43,123 nt of DNA, from contig JAHBVJ010000046.1 of assembly GCA_019637615.1 (NCBI GenBank), positions 1 to 43,123 of the forward strand, read 5' to 3'. Below the pieces are notes generated by a model that was not told the DNA's origin, searched no databases, and worked only from the letters and a program-made list of their open reading frames with translations. Within the stretch, counting starts at the first letter, position 1, and the number at the start of each line of letters is the position of its first letter. The DNA comes from Anaerolineae bacterium (lineage in GTDB: Bacteria; Chloroflexota; Anaerolineae; Aggregatilineales; UBA2796). Shown here piece after piece: positions 8,855 to 16,258 of the stretch. Position numbers and translations under genes: made by a program.

Positions 8855-8935
8855 CTACTCAGATGACAAACTCCACATCTGAGGTAAACTGCTTCCCTGT
8901 GATGTGTTGGGCTGCTATGTCACACATCACCACCG
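8855..8935 (+). ncRNA. Candidate structured RNA: two perfect hairpins at the predicted transcript start
   Basis: Directly after the promoter at 8820-8848, CTCAGATG (8858-8865) pairs perfectly with CATCTGAG (8876-8883). GTGATGTGT (8899-8907) then pairs perfectly with ACACATCAC (8922-8930). There is no T-tract after either hairpin, so these are not plain terminators. This could be a small RNA or the structured head of a long holA leader. I do not recognise an Rfam family, and the 3' end cannot be placed. Confidence 0.3.
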
Positions 8936-9096
8936 ACAATCATCTGAATTCTCTAATGCAGTTATGCAGCGAACAATATGACGATCAAGACACATTCACT
9001 GATTAGGCTCCTGAAAATCACAAAGCCTTCCCTCCCCCATCCTGACACTTCACCGTCGGGCGTTTCTGCTGCCTTATCTTTCCCTGACCTATTCCA

Positions 9097-9232
9097 ATCT
9101 GCCTGTTTTTGCCTGTTAAGCCCTGTTATTTGCCTGTTCCGTTCGGCTCAGAACAGCTCATTGAGCACAAGAAATCTCGCCGCCTGCAATTTGCCTGTTA
9201 TATCAGGCAAAACAGGCAAACTCGCCCTTCAA
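9097..9232. repeat. CCTGTT / AACAGG array, copy 1
   Basis: TGCCTGTT recurs several times at irregular short spacing, with inverted partners such as TTTGCCTG...CAGGCAAA around 9189-9213 that can form hairpins. The same arrangement occurs at 24053-24203. It is non-coding and the origin is unknown. Confidence 0.6.
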
Positions 9233-9286
9233 AGTGATGCAAATCTATGATGAACGTCAATTACCCTAATATGATGATCTGCCTGA

Positions 9287-9332
9287 GTCCCGAAGGGACT
9301 TCGTGCTCTCAGCCTGACACTTTAGTGTCGGG
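9287..9332 (+). repeat. Twin-hairpin unit, copy without flanking inverted ends
   Basis: GTCCC/GGGAC (9287-9299) is followed by CCTGACACT/AGTGTCGGG (9313-9332, one G-T pair). It corresponds to the core of the element at 7877-8055 but has no terminal inverted repeats. The flanking ATCGTTGCCT still resembles the MITE's right side. Confidence 0.6.
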
Positions 9333-9569
9333 CATCGTTGCCTTGGAATCCCTCAGCGCTCAACCCGTAGCCGTTCTCCACAAATCAAACCCGACGTTGA
9401 CGCTGCTACATCACGTTATCCCTCGGTTCCCCCTCGTTGCGAAGCGGAGAGGGGGGCAGGGGGTGAGGTTGAATGATCCCGCTCCCACCAGCCAACCGGA
9501 TCATTTCAGGGATCATCTGCCCTCTTCCGCCACCTCACCGCGCCCATCGCTAACCGTATCTTCATCTTC

Positions 9570-9651
9570 ACTTAGCGCTCAGCACTTAGCACTTAGCACT
9601 TCCTCGTCTTCACTTAGCACTCAGCACTCAGCACTTAGCACTTCTTCTTCC
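9570..9651 (+). repeat. CACTTAG heptad array
   Basis: Degenerate 7-base units (CACTTAG/CACTCAG) run in two blocks separated by TTCCTCGTCTT, ending about 15 bases before the holA start. The reverse-complement form, GTGCTRA, recurs at four other places in the window. Confidence 0.65.
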
Positions 9652-9665
9652 CCGGAGGAACGCTG

Positions 9666-10655
9666 ATGGCCGCCGTCAAGACCTTCTACATCCTGCACGG
9701 CGAGGACGAGTACAGCCTCAAGGTCGAACTCAAGGCCATCCGCTCTAAGATGGGCGACCCCACCCTAGCCGATCTCAACACCACGCTGCTCGATGGCAAG
9801 TCCACCAACGCGGTCGAGGTGCTCTCGGCGGCGGGCAACTTCCCGTTCATGGGTGATAAGCGGCTGGTCATCGTGGAAGGCTTGCTAACGTGGATCACGC
9901 GCAAGGGTGCGGGCAAAACGGGCAAAGCCGACATGGAACTGCTGACCAACGGCATTCCGTCGCTGCCGGACTCCACCCGCCTCGTCTTCGTGGAATACGA
10001 ATCGCTGGAGGAGTCGCACCCGCTGGTCAAGCTCGCCCGCACCGATCCGCACGGCTATGTCAAGCACTTCGAACCCCCGCGCGACACAGTGCCGTGGATC
10101 AACAAGCGTGTGCAGGATTACGGTGGGCAGATCGAGCCAGGCGCGGCGGTAGCGCTGGCGGGCGTCATGAACGGCGATCTCCGCGCCATCGAGAGTGAGT
10201 GTTACAAGCTACTCACCTTCGTCGGCTTCGAGCGTCCCATCACCGAGGCCGACATCGCCCTGATGACCTCCTACGTGCCAGAAACCAACGTCTTCGACAT
10301 TGTGGATGCCGTCGCCAAGCAAGACGGAGTGCAAGCGCTCAAGCTCATCCATCGCGTGTTGGAAACCACCAAGCAGGAGCCACTCATGCTGCTCGGCATG
10401 ATCAACCGCCAATTCCGGCTGCTGCTGCAAATCCGCGAGGTCTTGGATATGGGCGCTAACCCGCGTCAATTAGGGGATCTTCAACGTCTACCGGGCGGCA
10501 AAAAGGAATTCTTGATCCGCCAAGCGCAGGTCTTCTCGCTCGAACAGCTTGAGCAGATCTACCATCGCCTAGCCGAGTACGACTACGAGATCAAAACGGG
10601 GCAGGTCAGCGACGATCTCGCCCTCGATCTCCTCGTCGCTGGCCTCACTGCTTAA
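9666..10655 (+). CDS. holA: DNA polymerase III subunit delta
   Basis: The 329-residue protein matches HolA in length and layout. The N-terminal clamp-loader AAA+-like part begins KTFYILHGEDEYSLKVELKAI. FPFMGDKRLVIVEG follows at about residues 59-72, then a central lid region, and a C-terminal collar domain with LIHRVLETTKQEPLMLLGMINRQFRLLLQIREV near 220-255. As in other deltas it lacks a working Walker A motif. Delta opens the beta sliding clamp during clamp loading at the replication fork. The start is firm: ATG at 9666 with GGAGGA at 9654-9659. The gene stands alone and converges on the Ldh-type gene. A twin-hairpin unit at 10679-10724 separates the two. Confidence 0.92.
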   Translation: MAAVKTFYILHGEDEYSLKVELKAIRSKMGDPTLADLNTTLLDGKSTNAVEVLSAAGNFPFMGDKRLVIVEGLLTWITRKGAGKTGKADMELLTNGIPSLPDSTRLVFVEYESLEESHPLVKLARTDPHGYVKHFEPPRDTVPWINKRVQDYGGQIEPGAAVALAGVMNGDLRAIESECYKLLTFVGFERPITEADIALMTSYVPETNVFDIVDAVAKQDGVQALKLIHRVLETTKQEPLMLLGMINRQFRLLLQIREVLDMGANPRQLGDLQRLPGGKKEFLIRQAQVFSLEQLEQIYHRLAEYDYEIKTGQVSDDLALDLLVAGLTA

Positions 10656-10678
10656 ACCGACATCGCCATGCTGCTTGA

Positions 10679-10724
10679 GTCCCGAAGGGACTTCGTAAGG
10701 TAAGCCCGACAATTCATTGTCGGG
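10679..10724 (+). repeat. Twin-hairpin unit between convergent genes
   Basis: GTCCC/GGGAC (10679-10691) and CCCGACAA/TTGTCGGG (10705-10724) are spaced as in 6019-6064 and 7934-7979. The second hairpin overlaps the last codons of the leftward Ldh-type gene, whose stop codon lies in the TTCA loop (10713-10716). Its position 23 bases after holA suggests it could also act as a transcript end for both genes, though no T-tract is present. Confidence 0.65.
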
Positions 10725-11757
10725 TGTCTACGCCCAATCCTTGCGCCGACGCCAGAATCATGTTCCACGAGTCATCCTCGATGGGAATACCATTCGCCAG
10801 CCGACGTTCCCGTTCGCGGACTTCCGGCTCACCGGGTACCAGCACTTCGTTCACACCGTCCAGTGGCGGTGTCACCTTCATGTAAGCCATCATGTCCGAA
10901 GCGTCACGCTTGAATTGGGCAAGATCACCGAAAGCATCGATATGCATCGCGATCACCGCAAACCCGTTTTCCAGCGCTTCCACGTCCCGCGACGCCGTGG
11001 CATGACCGCCCGCGTTCAGGATGCCGGACAGCGTCTCCGCCACCAGCGACAGGCCGTAGCCCTTGTGCCCGCCTGTGGTCAGCAGCGCCCCCGGCGGCTT
11101 GGTGTACAGGTCAGCCGGATTCAGCGTCTGGTAGCCTTCCGCGTTCAGCAGCCAATTCGGGGTCAGCGTTTCGCCGCGCCGCATCTTCACGCGGACTTTG
11201 CCCTCCGCCGAGTAGGAGGTCGAGACATCCAGCACCATCGGCAGGCCGTCGGTGGGCACGCCCCACGCCAGCGGATTCGTCCCAAGGCGTCCTTTGCGCC
11301 CGCCATACGGCGCGACACGCTGCCCCGCGCCCTGCAAGCTGGCGGTGATAAAGCCTACATAGCCCTTATTCGCCATCTGCGCGGCGTACTCGCCCAACCG
11401 CCCGATATGCGCCGAGTGCCGCACGCTCAACATCCCGATCCCGTAGGTGGCGGCCTTTTCCATCGCCTTCTCAGCAGCCTTGTTGGCGGTATACTGCCCG
11501 ATGGTGAAATGACCATCCCACACGGCGGTGGCGGCGAATTCGCGCACCACCTCGATCTTGTCGGTGCGGGCGACGCGCCCCTCCTGAATCATCTTGATGT
11601 AGTCGGGCACGCGCATCACCCCGTGCGAATCAACGCCCGCGAGGTTCGCGTCTACCAGATGGTCAGCGCAGCGCCGTCCGATTGCCGCGTCAACGTCGAC
11701 CGCGTCAAACATCCGCACGACCAGCGCTTTCAAAGCCTCAGCTTGAACAATAGCCAT
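10714..11757 (-). CDS. Malate/L-lactate dehydrogenase (Ldh2/MDH2) family oxidoreductase
   Basis: This 347-residue NAD(P)-dependent oxidoreductase belongs to the Rossmann-unrelated Ldh_2 family. Motifs include GVDSHGVMRVPDYI near residue 40, a SAHIGRLGEYA block near 113-123, GTNPLAWGVP near 158-167 and GGHKGYGLSLVAETLSG near 232-248. Family members oxidise 2-hydroxyacids (malate, lactate, ureidoglycolate, sulfolactate) or reduce imino acids, and the substrate cannot be set from sequence alone. It is the last gene of the leftward operon, 21 bases after the E2 stop. It probably supplies or consumes a 2-oxoacid for the adjoining dehydrogenase complex. Its last codons (TRQ, stop) are formed by an inserted twin-hairpin repeat. 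The ribosome-binding site is weak. Confidence 0.85.
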   Translation of the reverse strand: MAIVQAEALKALVVRMFDAVDVDAAIGRRCADHLVDANLAGVDSHGVMRVPDYIKMIQEGRVARTDKIEVVREFAATAVWDGHFTIGQYTANKAAEKAMEKAATYGIGMLSVRHSAHIGRLGEYAAQMANKGYVGFITASLQGAGQRVAPYGGRKGRLGTNPLAWGVPTDGLPMVLDVSTSYSAEGKVRVKMRRGETLTPNWLLNAEGYQTLNPADLYTKPPGALLTTGGHKGYGLSLVAETLSGILNAGGHATASRDVEALENGFAVIAMHIDAFGDLAQFKRDASDMMAYMKVTPPLDGVNEVLVPGEPEVRERERRLANGIPIEDDSWNMILASAQGLGVDTRQ

Positions 11758-11778
11758 AACACTATCCCGTATGAATAT

Positions 11779-13179
11779 TTAGATGAGCCACAGATAGGGC
11801 TGCTCGATGAATTGCCGGACGCGGCTCAAGAAGCGCGCAGCTTGCGCGCCGTCCACCAACCGATGATCGAACGTCAGGCTGACGAACATCATCTGCCGGA
11901 TCGCCACGCGTTCGGCGTCGGCGTCGATCACCACCTGCTTCGCCACGATGCGCCCCACACCAAGGATAGCGCATTCCGGCAAATTGATGATCGGGGTGAA
12001 CGCGTCGATCCCGAACATGCCCAGATTGGTGATCGTGAACGTGCCGCCGCGCATCTCGTCCGGCTTCAGTTGCCCCGCCCGCGCGCGTTCGATCAAGGCA
12101 CTGGTTTCCGCTGCGATTTTACGCACGGATTTGTTTTGCGCATCGCGCAGCACGGGCACGAGCAAACCGCGTTCGCTGTCCACCGCGATCCCGATGTGGA
12201 CGGCGCGCGAAATCGCGATCTGATCCTCGTGGAAGCGCGCGTTCATCTCAGGATGTTCCGCCAGCGCTTCGGCACACAGCTTGATCAGCAGGTCGTTGTA
12301 GGAAGGAATAGGCCGCTTGTTAGCCTCAGCATCCCCCTTTAACTGTTTCCGCAGCTTGACCAGTTCTGTCGCGTCCACTTCGCTGGTGAGCGTCACAGGC
12401 GCGACGGTATGGGCGCTTGCCGACATCCGCTCCGCTGTGATCCGCCGCACTGCCGAGATCGGGATCAGTTGGTCATCTTCGCTCACGGGCTGTGCCGTGC
12501 TGGGAGCAGCCGACGGCGCTGGCTGCGAGGCCGCTGCCACGTCCGCCCGCGAGATGCGCTTACCGGGCAGGTTGGTCGCCAACTGTGCCAGATCGACATC
12601 GAGGTCTTGTGCCATCCGTCGCGCTAGTGGCGATGCTTTGACGGCTTGCGATTCGGTTTGCACCTGCGCGGCTGGCATAGATTCAGCGGCGGCGCGCACA
12701 TCACGCTCCACGATGCGCCCTGTTCGTCCGCTGCCTTGCAGCGCAGACCAGTCCACGCCCAATTCAGCCGCGATCCGGCGTGCGCGGGGGCTGATGGTCG
12801 GTTCATTGCCGTGCCCATTGGTCGGCGCGGTGACGACAGCGGATGCAATGCTTGGCGTTGGCACGGGACTAGGCGCAGCGCTCACGGCGGCGGCACTGCT
12901 TGGTGCGGCTGCCGCACCAAACGGGACGGCTTCTCCCGGCTGGAGGATGTACGCCAGCAGCCGACCAATCGGCATTACCGTCCCCGGCGGCGGCGAATCC
13001 GGCGGGATGCGCAAAATCCCGCCTTCCATCGCCTCGATCTCGTTGACGGCTTTATCGCTTTCGACGGTGAAGATGATGTCGCCCACGTTGATCGTGTCGC
13101 CGTCCTGCTTCAACCATTCGACCAGCGTACCCTCTTCCATCGTCCAACCGAGGCGGGGCATCACGATTTCATATGGCAT
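11779..13179 (-). CDS. 2-oxoacid dehydrogenase E2 (dihydrolipoamide acyltransferase)
   Basis: The 466-residue E2 has, in order, one lipoyl domain (residues 1-80, lipoyl-Lys43 in ESDKAVNE), a Pro/Ala linker, two peripheral-subunit-binding-like segments (about 128-163, SPRARRIAAELGVD...GRIVERDV, and 180-215, SPLARRMAQDLDVD...RISRADV), another linker, and the CAT-type acyltransferase domain (230-466) with the active-site motif HRLVDG (His439, Asp443). It transfers the acyl group from E1 to CoA as the core of the complex. Carrying two binding segments is unusual. AGGAGG, overlapping the E1beta stop codon, sits 6 bases before the ATG. The acyl specificity (pyruvate, acetoin or branched-chain) is unsettled. 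No E3 gene lies in the window. Confidence 0.9.
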   Translation of the reverse strand: MPYEIVMPRLGWTMEEGTLVEWLKQDGDTINVGDIIFTVESDKAVNEIEAMEGGILRIPPDSPPPGTVMPIGRLLAYILQPGEAVPFGAAAAPSSAAAVSAAPSPVPTPSIASAVVTAPTNGHGNEPTISPRARRIAAELGVDWSALQGSGRTGRIVERDVRAAAESMPAAQVQTESQAVKASPLARRMAQDLDVDLAQLATNLPGKRISRADVAAASQPAPSAAPSTAQPVSEDDQLIPISAVRRITAERMSASAHTVAPVTLTSEVDATELVKLRKQLKGDAEANKRPIPSYNDLLIKLCAEALAEHPEMNARFHEDQIAISRAVHIGIAVDSERGLLVPVLRDAQNKSVRKIAAETSALIERARAGQLKPDEMRGGTFTITNLGMFGIDAFTPIINLPECAILGVGRIVAKQVVIDADAERVAIRQMMFVSLTFDHRLVDGAQAARFLSRVRQFIEQPYLWLI

Positions 13180-13188
13180 CCGAGCCTC

Positions 13189-14166
13189 CTATTCCGCCAG
13201 CAAATCGCGGATAGCTTGCTCGATCTGTTTCTGGTTCGGCACGACAGCGGCTTCCAGTGACGGGCTGTACGGCACAGGCGTATGCACACCGTTCAAGCGC
13301 ATCACGGGCGCATCTAGATCATCGAAGCCGTCTTCCATCATCTGCGCCGCGATCTCTGCACCGATCCCGCATGGGGCGAAGGTTTCGTCAACCACGATCA
13401 AGCGCCCTGTCTTATGCACCGACTCGCGGATCGTCGCCATATCCAGCGGCGCGACCGTGCGCGGATCGATGACTTCGACGGAGATGCCTTCTTTCGCCAG
13501 TTGCTCTGCCGCGTCCAGTACGCGCTTGAGCATGAAGCACAGCGATACCACCGTGACTTGAGTGCCTTCGCGCAGGATATTGGCTTTCCCGAATGGGATC
13601 GTGTACGGCTCCTCTGGCACATCGCCCTTCATATTCAACAGCGATTTGTGCTCAAGGAACAGCACGGGATCGTCACTCTGCAAGGCCGTCGCGAACAAGC
13701 CCTTCGCGTCATACGGGCGGTACGGCAGCACCACACGGAACCCCGGCAGGTGCGTGAAGATCGGGTAGTAATTGCCCGAATGGTGTGTCGCGGACGAACC
13801 GCCCACGCCAATCGCGCCGCGCAGCGTGATCGGCATCTTCAAGCGTCCGCTGCTCATATACTGCATCTTGGCGATCTGGTTAATCAGTTCGCCCATCGCG
13901 TCAAGGATGAAGTCGAGGAACATGAAATCTACCACAGGCCGCGAACCCGTCATCGCCGCGCCCGTACACATTCCCACGAACCCGCGCTCACTGATCGGCG
14001 TATCACACAGGCGCGTCGGCCCATATTTCTCGTACAATCCCGCCGTCGTGTTGAAGTTCCCACCACGCGGCCCGATTCCCTCTCCCACCACGAAAATCGT
14101 GGGGTCTTTTTCCATCCGGTCTGCCAATGCCTCGCGGGCGGCGACCGTATATGTCACTTCACGCAT
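13189..14166 (-). CDS. 2-oxoacid dehydrogenase E1 component, beta subunit
   Basis: This 325-residue transketolase-type subunit begins MREVTYTVAAREALADRMEKD. It contains GEGIGPRGGNFNTTAGLYEKYG near residues 28-49 and DTPISERGFVGMCTGAAMTG near 55-74, which contributes the conserved Glu of the thiamine-diphosphate site. The C-terminal transketolase domain has EVIDPRTVAPLD near 232-243. It pairs with the adjacent alpha subunit to decarboxylate a 2-oxoacid or cleave acetoin and to reductively acylate E2. It is followed by E2 with only 9 bases between them, so the two are co-translated. No strong ribosome-binding site precedes the ATG. A gap with a heptad repeat separates it from the E1alpha gene. 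Confidence 0.9.
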   Translation of the reverse strand: MREVTYTVAAREALADRMEKDPTIFVVGEGIGPRGGNFNTTAGLYEKYGPTRLCDTPISERGFVGMCTGAAMTGSRPVVDFMFLDFILDAMGELINQIAKMQYMSSGRLKMPITLRGAIGVGGSSATHHSGNYYPIFTHLPGFRVVLPYRPYDAKGLFATALQSDDPVLFLEHKSLLNMKGDVPEEPYTIPFGKANILREGTQVTVVSLCFMLKRVLDAAEQLAKEGISVEVIDPRTVAPLDMATIRESVHKTGRLIVVDETFAPCGIGAEIAAQMMEDGFDDLDAPVMRLNGVHTPVPYSPSLEAAVVPNQKQIEQAIRDLLAE

Positions 14167-14218
14167 AATTCGATGCTCATTTGCTAGCTTGATTTCTAGG
14201 AAGTTGTCTGTTGTATTT

Positions 14219-14250
14219 ACTAAGCACGAAGCACTTAGGACTAGGCACTA
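14219..14250 (-). repeat. Heptad array overlapping the E1alpha 3' end
   Basis: Degenerate TAAGCAC/GAAGCAC/TTAGGAC/TAGGCAC units run across the end of the E1alpha gene. The stop codon (14241-14243) and the last two codons fall inside the repeat. Confidence 0.55.
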
Positions 14251-15242
14251 AAAATATGTTCCGACGCTGTCTCCGGATCGGGATACGGGCTGTTCTTGGC
14301 GAACTCCAAGGCTTCCTCGACAATGGTCTTGATCTCGGCGTCGATGGCCTCGAAATCGGCAGATGTCGCCTTGCCCGCGTCCAGAATCTTGCCGCGCAGT
14401 GTCGCAATCGGATCGCGCTGTTTCCAGGCGTCGATCTCGTCCTGCGAACGGTAGCCAGCATCGCGCATCCCTTCGGCATGAGCGCGGGTGCGGTACGTCT
14501 TGCACTCGATCAGCGACGGCCCGCCGCCAGCCCGTGCGCGCTTCGAGGCTTCCTCGACGGCGGCGTACACGGCCAGCACATCGTTGCCATCCACGATATA
14601 GCCGGGGATGTTGTAGACAGCCGCGCGCGATCCAACGTCGGGGTTCGGGCTGGAATACGCGAAGGCGATCTCGGTGGCGTACATGTTGTTTTCGCAGATG
14701 AACAGCGTAGGCAGCTTCCAGATCGCCGCCATATTCAAGCCTTCGTGGAATGCGCCGTTATTCACCGCGCCGTCACCGAAAAAGGCCACGCCGACATTGG
14801 GCTTGTTCAACAATTTGAAGGTATACCCCGCGCCTGTCGCCTGCAAGATGCACGGCCCCACGATGCCGCTGGTGCCCATCATGCCGACTTCGGGCGAGAA
14901 CAGGTGCATACTGCCGCCACGCCCGCGCGAACAGCCTGTCGCCCGCCCGAACAATTCCGCCATCACTTCGCGCGGCGGGACACCTTTGGCAAGGGCGTGA
15001 CCGTGCCCACGATGCGTGCTGAATACGGCGTCCTGATGCGTCAGGTGTGCGCACACGCCGACCGCGACGGCTTCTTCCCCGACATACGTGTGACACGCGC
15101 CGGGGATCATCCCTGCTTGGTACGACTTGGCGAGCTGTTCTTCCGTGCGGCGGATGATGAGCATCTCTCGGTACAGGTGGAGTAATTTGGCGCTGTCTAA
15201 GCGATCCAACACCTCGGTCGAGGTGACTGTTGGACTTGTCAT
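14241..15242 (-). CDS. 2-oxoacid/acetoin dehydrogenase E1 component, alpha subunit
   Basis: The 333-residue thiamine-diphosphate subunit shows the signature GDGAVNNGAFHEGLNMAAIW near residues 176-195 with the following NN (ENNMYAT). It also has RGHGHALAKG near 79-88 and GCSRGRGGSMHLF near 102-114. These are the active-site blocks of the PdhA/AcoA group. The spacing and the GCSRGRGGSMH block look closer to acetoin-dehydrogenase-type E1alpha than to classic PdhA, but that is a judgement by eye. It works as an alpha2beta2 enzyme with the next gene. It is 20 bases downstream of the FAH-family gene in one operon. AAGGA lies about 10 bases before the ATG. The last residues (SA) and stop come from a heptad repeat, so the native C-terminus may have been altered. 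Confidence 0.9.
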   Translation of the reverse strand: MTSPTVTSTEVLDRLDSAKLLHLYREMLIIRRTEEQLAKSYQAGMIPGACHTYVGEEAVAVGVCAHLTHQDAVFSTHRGHGHALAKGVPPREVMAELFGRATGCSRGRGGSMHLFSPEVGMMGTSGIVGPCILQATGAGYTFKLLNKPNVGVAFFGDGAVNNGAFHEGLNMAAIWKLPTLFICENNMYATEIAFAYSSPNPDVGSRAAVYNIPGYIVDGNDVLAVYAAVEEASKRARAGGGPSLIECKTYRTRAHAEGMRDAGYRSQDEIDAWKQRDPIATLRGKILDAGKATSADFEAIDAEIKTIVEEALEFAKNSPYPDPETASEHIFSA

Positions 15243-15262
15243 GCTAGGATGTCCTTGCTTAT

Positions 15263-16132
15263 CTAACTTTCAGCGATGACGGGGTTGGAGAGCACGCCGA
15301 GCTTGGCGATTTCGAGCTTGACGGTTTCGCCCGGACGCAGCCAGCGCTTCGGGTTACGTGCCACGCCCACACCGGATGGCGTACCTGTCGAGACCAGATC
15401 GCCCGGTTCCAGCGTCATGATGCCGCTGAGGATCGAGAGGAGTTCCCGAATACCAAACACTAATTCGCGTGTATTCGACTTTTGCAGCACTTCGCCGCCA
15501 ATCGATAGGCTGATGTCGAGCGACTGCGGATCGGGGATTTCGTCGGCGGTCACCAGCGCTGGCCCCATCGGCCCGAACGTCTCGAAGGTCTTGCCGAGCG
15601 TCCACTGGCTGGTGCGGTTCTGGTAATCGCGCGCGCTCACATCATGGAACGGCACATAGCCCGCCACGTAATCCAGCGCTTGCCCAACCGGAACATGCCG
15701 TGCCTTTTTGCCGATCACGAAGGCCAGTTCGGCCTCGTAATCCACCTGCTCGGTCAGCTTGGGGATCACGATTGGCTCGTCGGGGCCGATCACGCAGTTG
15801 TTGAACTTGGCGAACACGGTCGGGAAGGTGGGCACGGCTTGTCCCGTCTCGCCCGCGTGATCGCGATAATTCAGCCCGATGCAGATGATCTTGCCGGGGC
15901 GCGGGATCGGCGCTTTCAGCGTGACCGCACTCCGTTGGATGGTCGCGGCGGCGGGCGCGCTGCTGACGGCTTGCTGTGCCAGCGTCAGAGCTTGGCCGCC
16001 CGCTTCCAAAAAGGCGATGATCGAGTCCGGGATGGCATTATTAGCGAGATTGAGATCAACGACCTCGTTGCCGCTTGCCGTCAACGCGCCGAGACGCGTG
16101 CGGTTTTGATAAAGGAATGTAACCAATTTCAT
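15263..16132 (-). CDS. Fumarylacetoacetate hydrolase (FAH) family protein
   Basis: The 289-residue protein has an N-terminal YcgM-like segment and the FAH catalytic domain. KIICIGLNYRDHAGE lies near residues 81-95, and the metal-binding set includes the Glu residues of YEAELAFVIG near 132-141 and the Asp of VPFHDVSARDYQ near 160-171. The oxyanion/Lys block is QWTLGKTFETFGPMGPAL near 176-193, and the signature GDLVSTGTPSGVG lies near 246-258. Family members hydrolyse or decarboxylate 2-oxo- or 2,4-dioxo-acids (5-oxopent-3-ene-1,2,5-tricarboxylate, acylpyruvates, 2,4-diketo-3-deoxy sugar acids). Its position between a sugar-type importer and an E1/E2 complex suggests cleavage of a dioxo sugar acid to pyruvate plus a smaller acid. 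That substrate is inferred only. GGAG lies 11 bases before the ATG. Confidence 0.87.
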   Translation of the reverse strand: MKLVTFLYQNRTRLGALTASGNEVVDLNLANNAIPDSIIAFLEAGGQALTLAQQAVSSAPAAATIQRSAVTLKAPIPRPGKIICIGLNYRDHAGETGQAVPTFPTVFAKFNNCVIGPDEPIVIPKLTEQVDYEAELAFVIGKKARHVPVGQALDYVAGYVPFHDVSARDYQNRTSQWTLGKTFETFGPMGPALVTADEIPDPQSLDISLSIGGEVLQKSNTRELVFGIRELLSILSGIMTLEPGDLVSTGTPSGVGVARNPKRWLRPGETVKLEIAKLGVLSNPVIAES

Positions 16133-16224
16133 GAACGAACTAACTCCTATAAATAGCGACGGATTCGCTATACACGCTTCAACACGCTGGTTTTGACTGC
16201 GTATTTGTATTACTCCTGCGTATT

Positions 16225-16257
16225 ACTAAGCACTCAGGACTAAGTACTTAGCACTTT
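16225..16257 (-). repeat. Heptad array between permease and FAH-family genes
   Basis: Degenerate TAAGCACT/CAGGACT/TAAGTACT/TAGCACT units sit directly after the stop of the MalG-type permease gene inside the leftward operon. Confidence 0.6.
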
Positions 16258-16258
16258 A

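Larger units (their letters stand above)
8936..9665. repeat. Repeat island 1 upstream of holA
   Basis: No supported gene is present. In order it holds a single CCTGAC...GTCGGG hairpin (9041-9060), a CCTGTT/AACAGG array (about 9097-9232), a full twin-hairpin unit (9287-9332), a CCCTCG...GAGGGG unit ending GTGAGGTTGAATG (about 9421-9476), a GATCCC hairpin (9475-9520) and CACTTAG heptads (9570-9651). Open frames across it are built from these repeats. GGAGGA at 9654-9659 belongs to holA. Confidence 0.7.

Noticed and set aside
8978..9250. 90-codon frame after the two hairpins
   Set aside because: It has no ribosome-binding site and a large part is CCTGTT-array sequence.
9247..9666. 139-codon frame ending at the holA start
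   Set aside because: It is composed of repeat modules and low-complexity Ser residues. The overlap with the holA ATG looks like coupling but is coincidental.
10717..12342. 541-codon plus-strand frame
   Set aside because: It is antisense to the Ldh2-type and E2 genes; those are supported by motifs and this is not.
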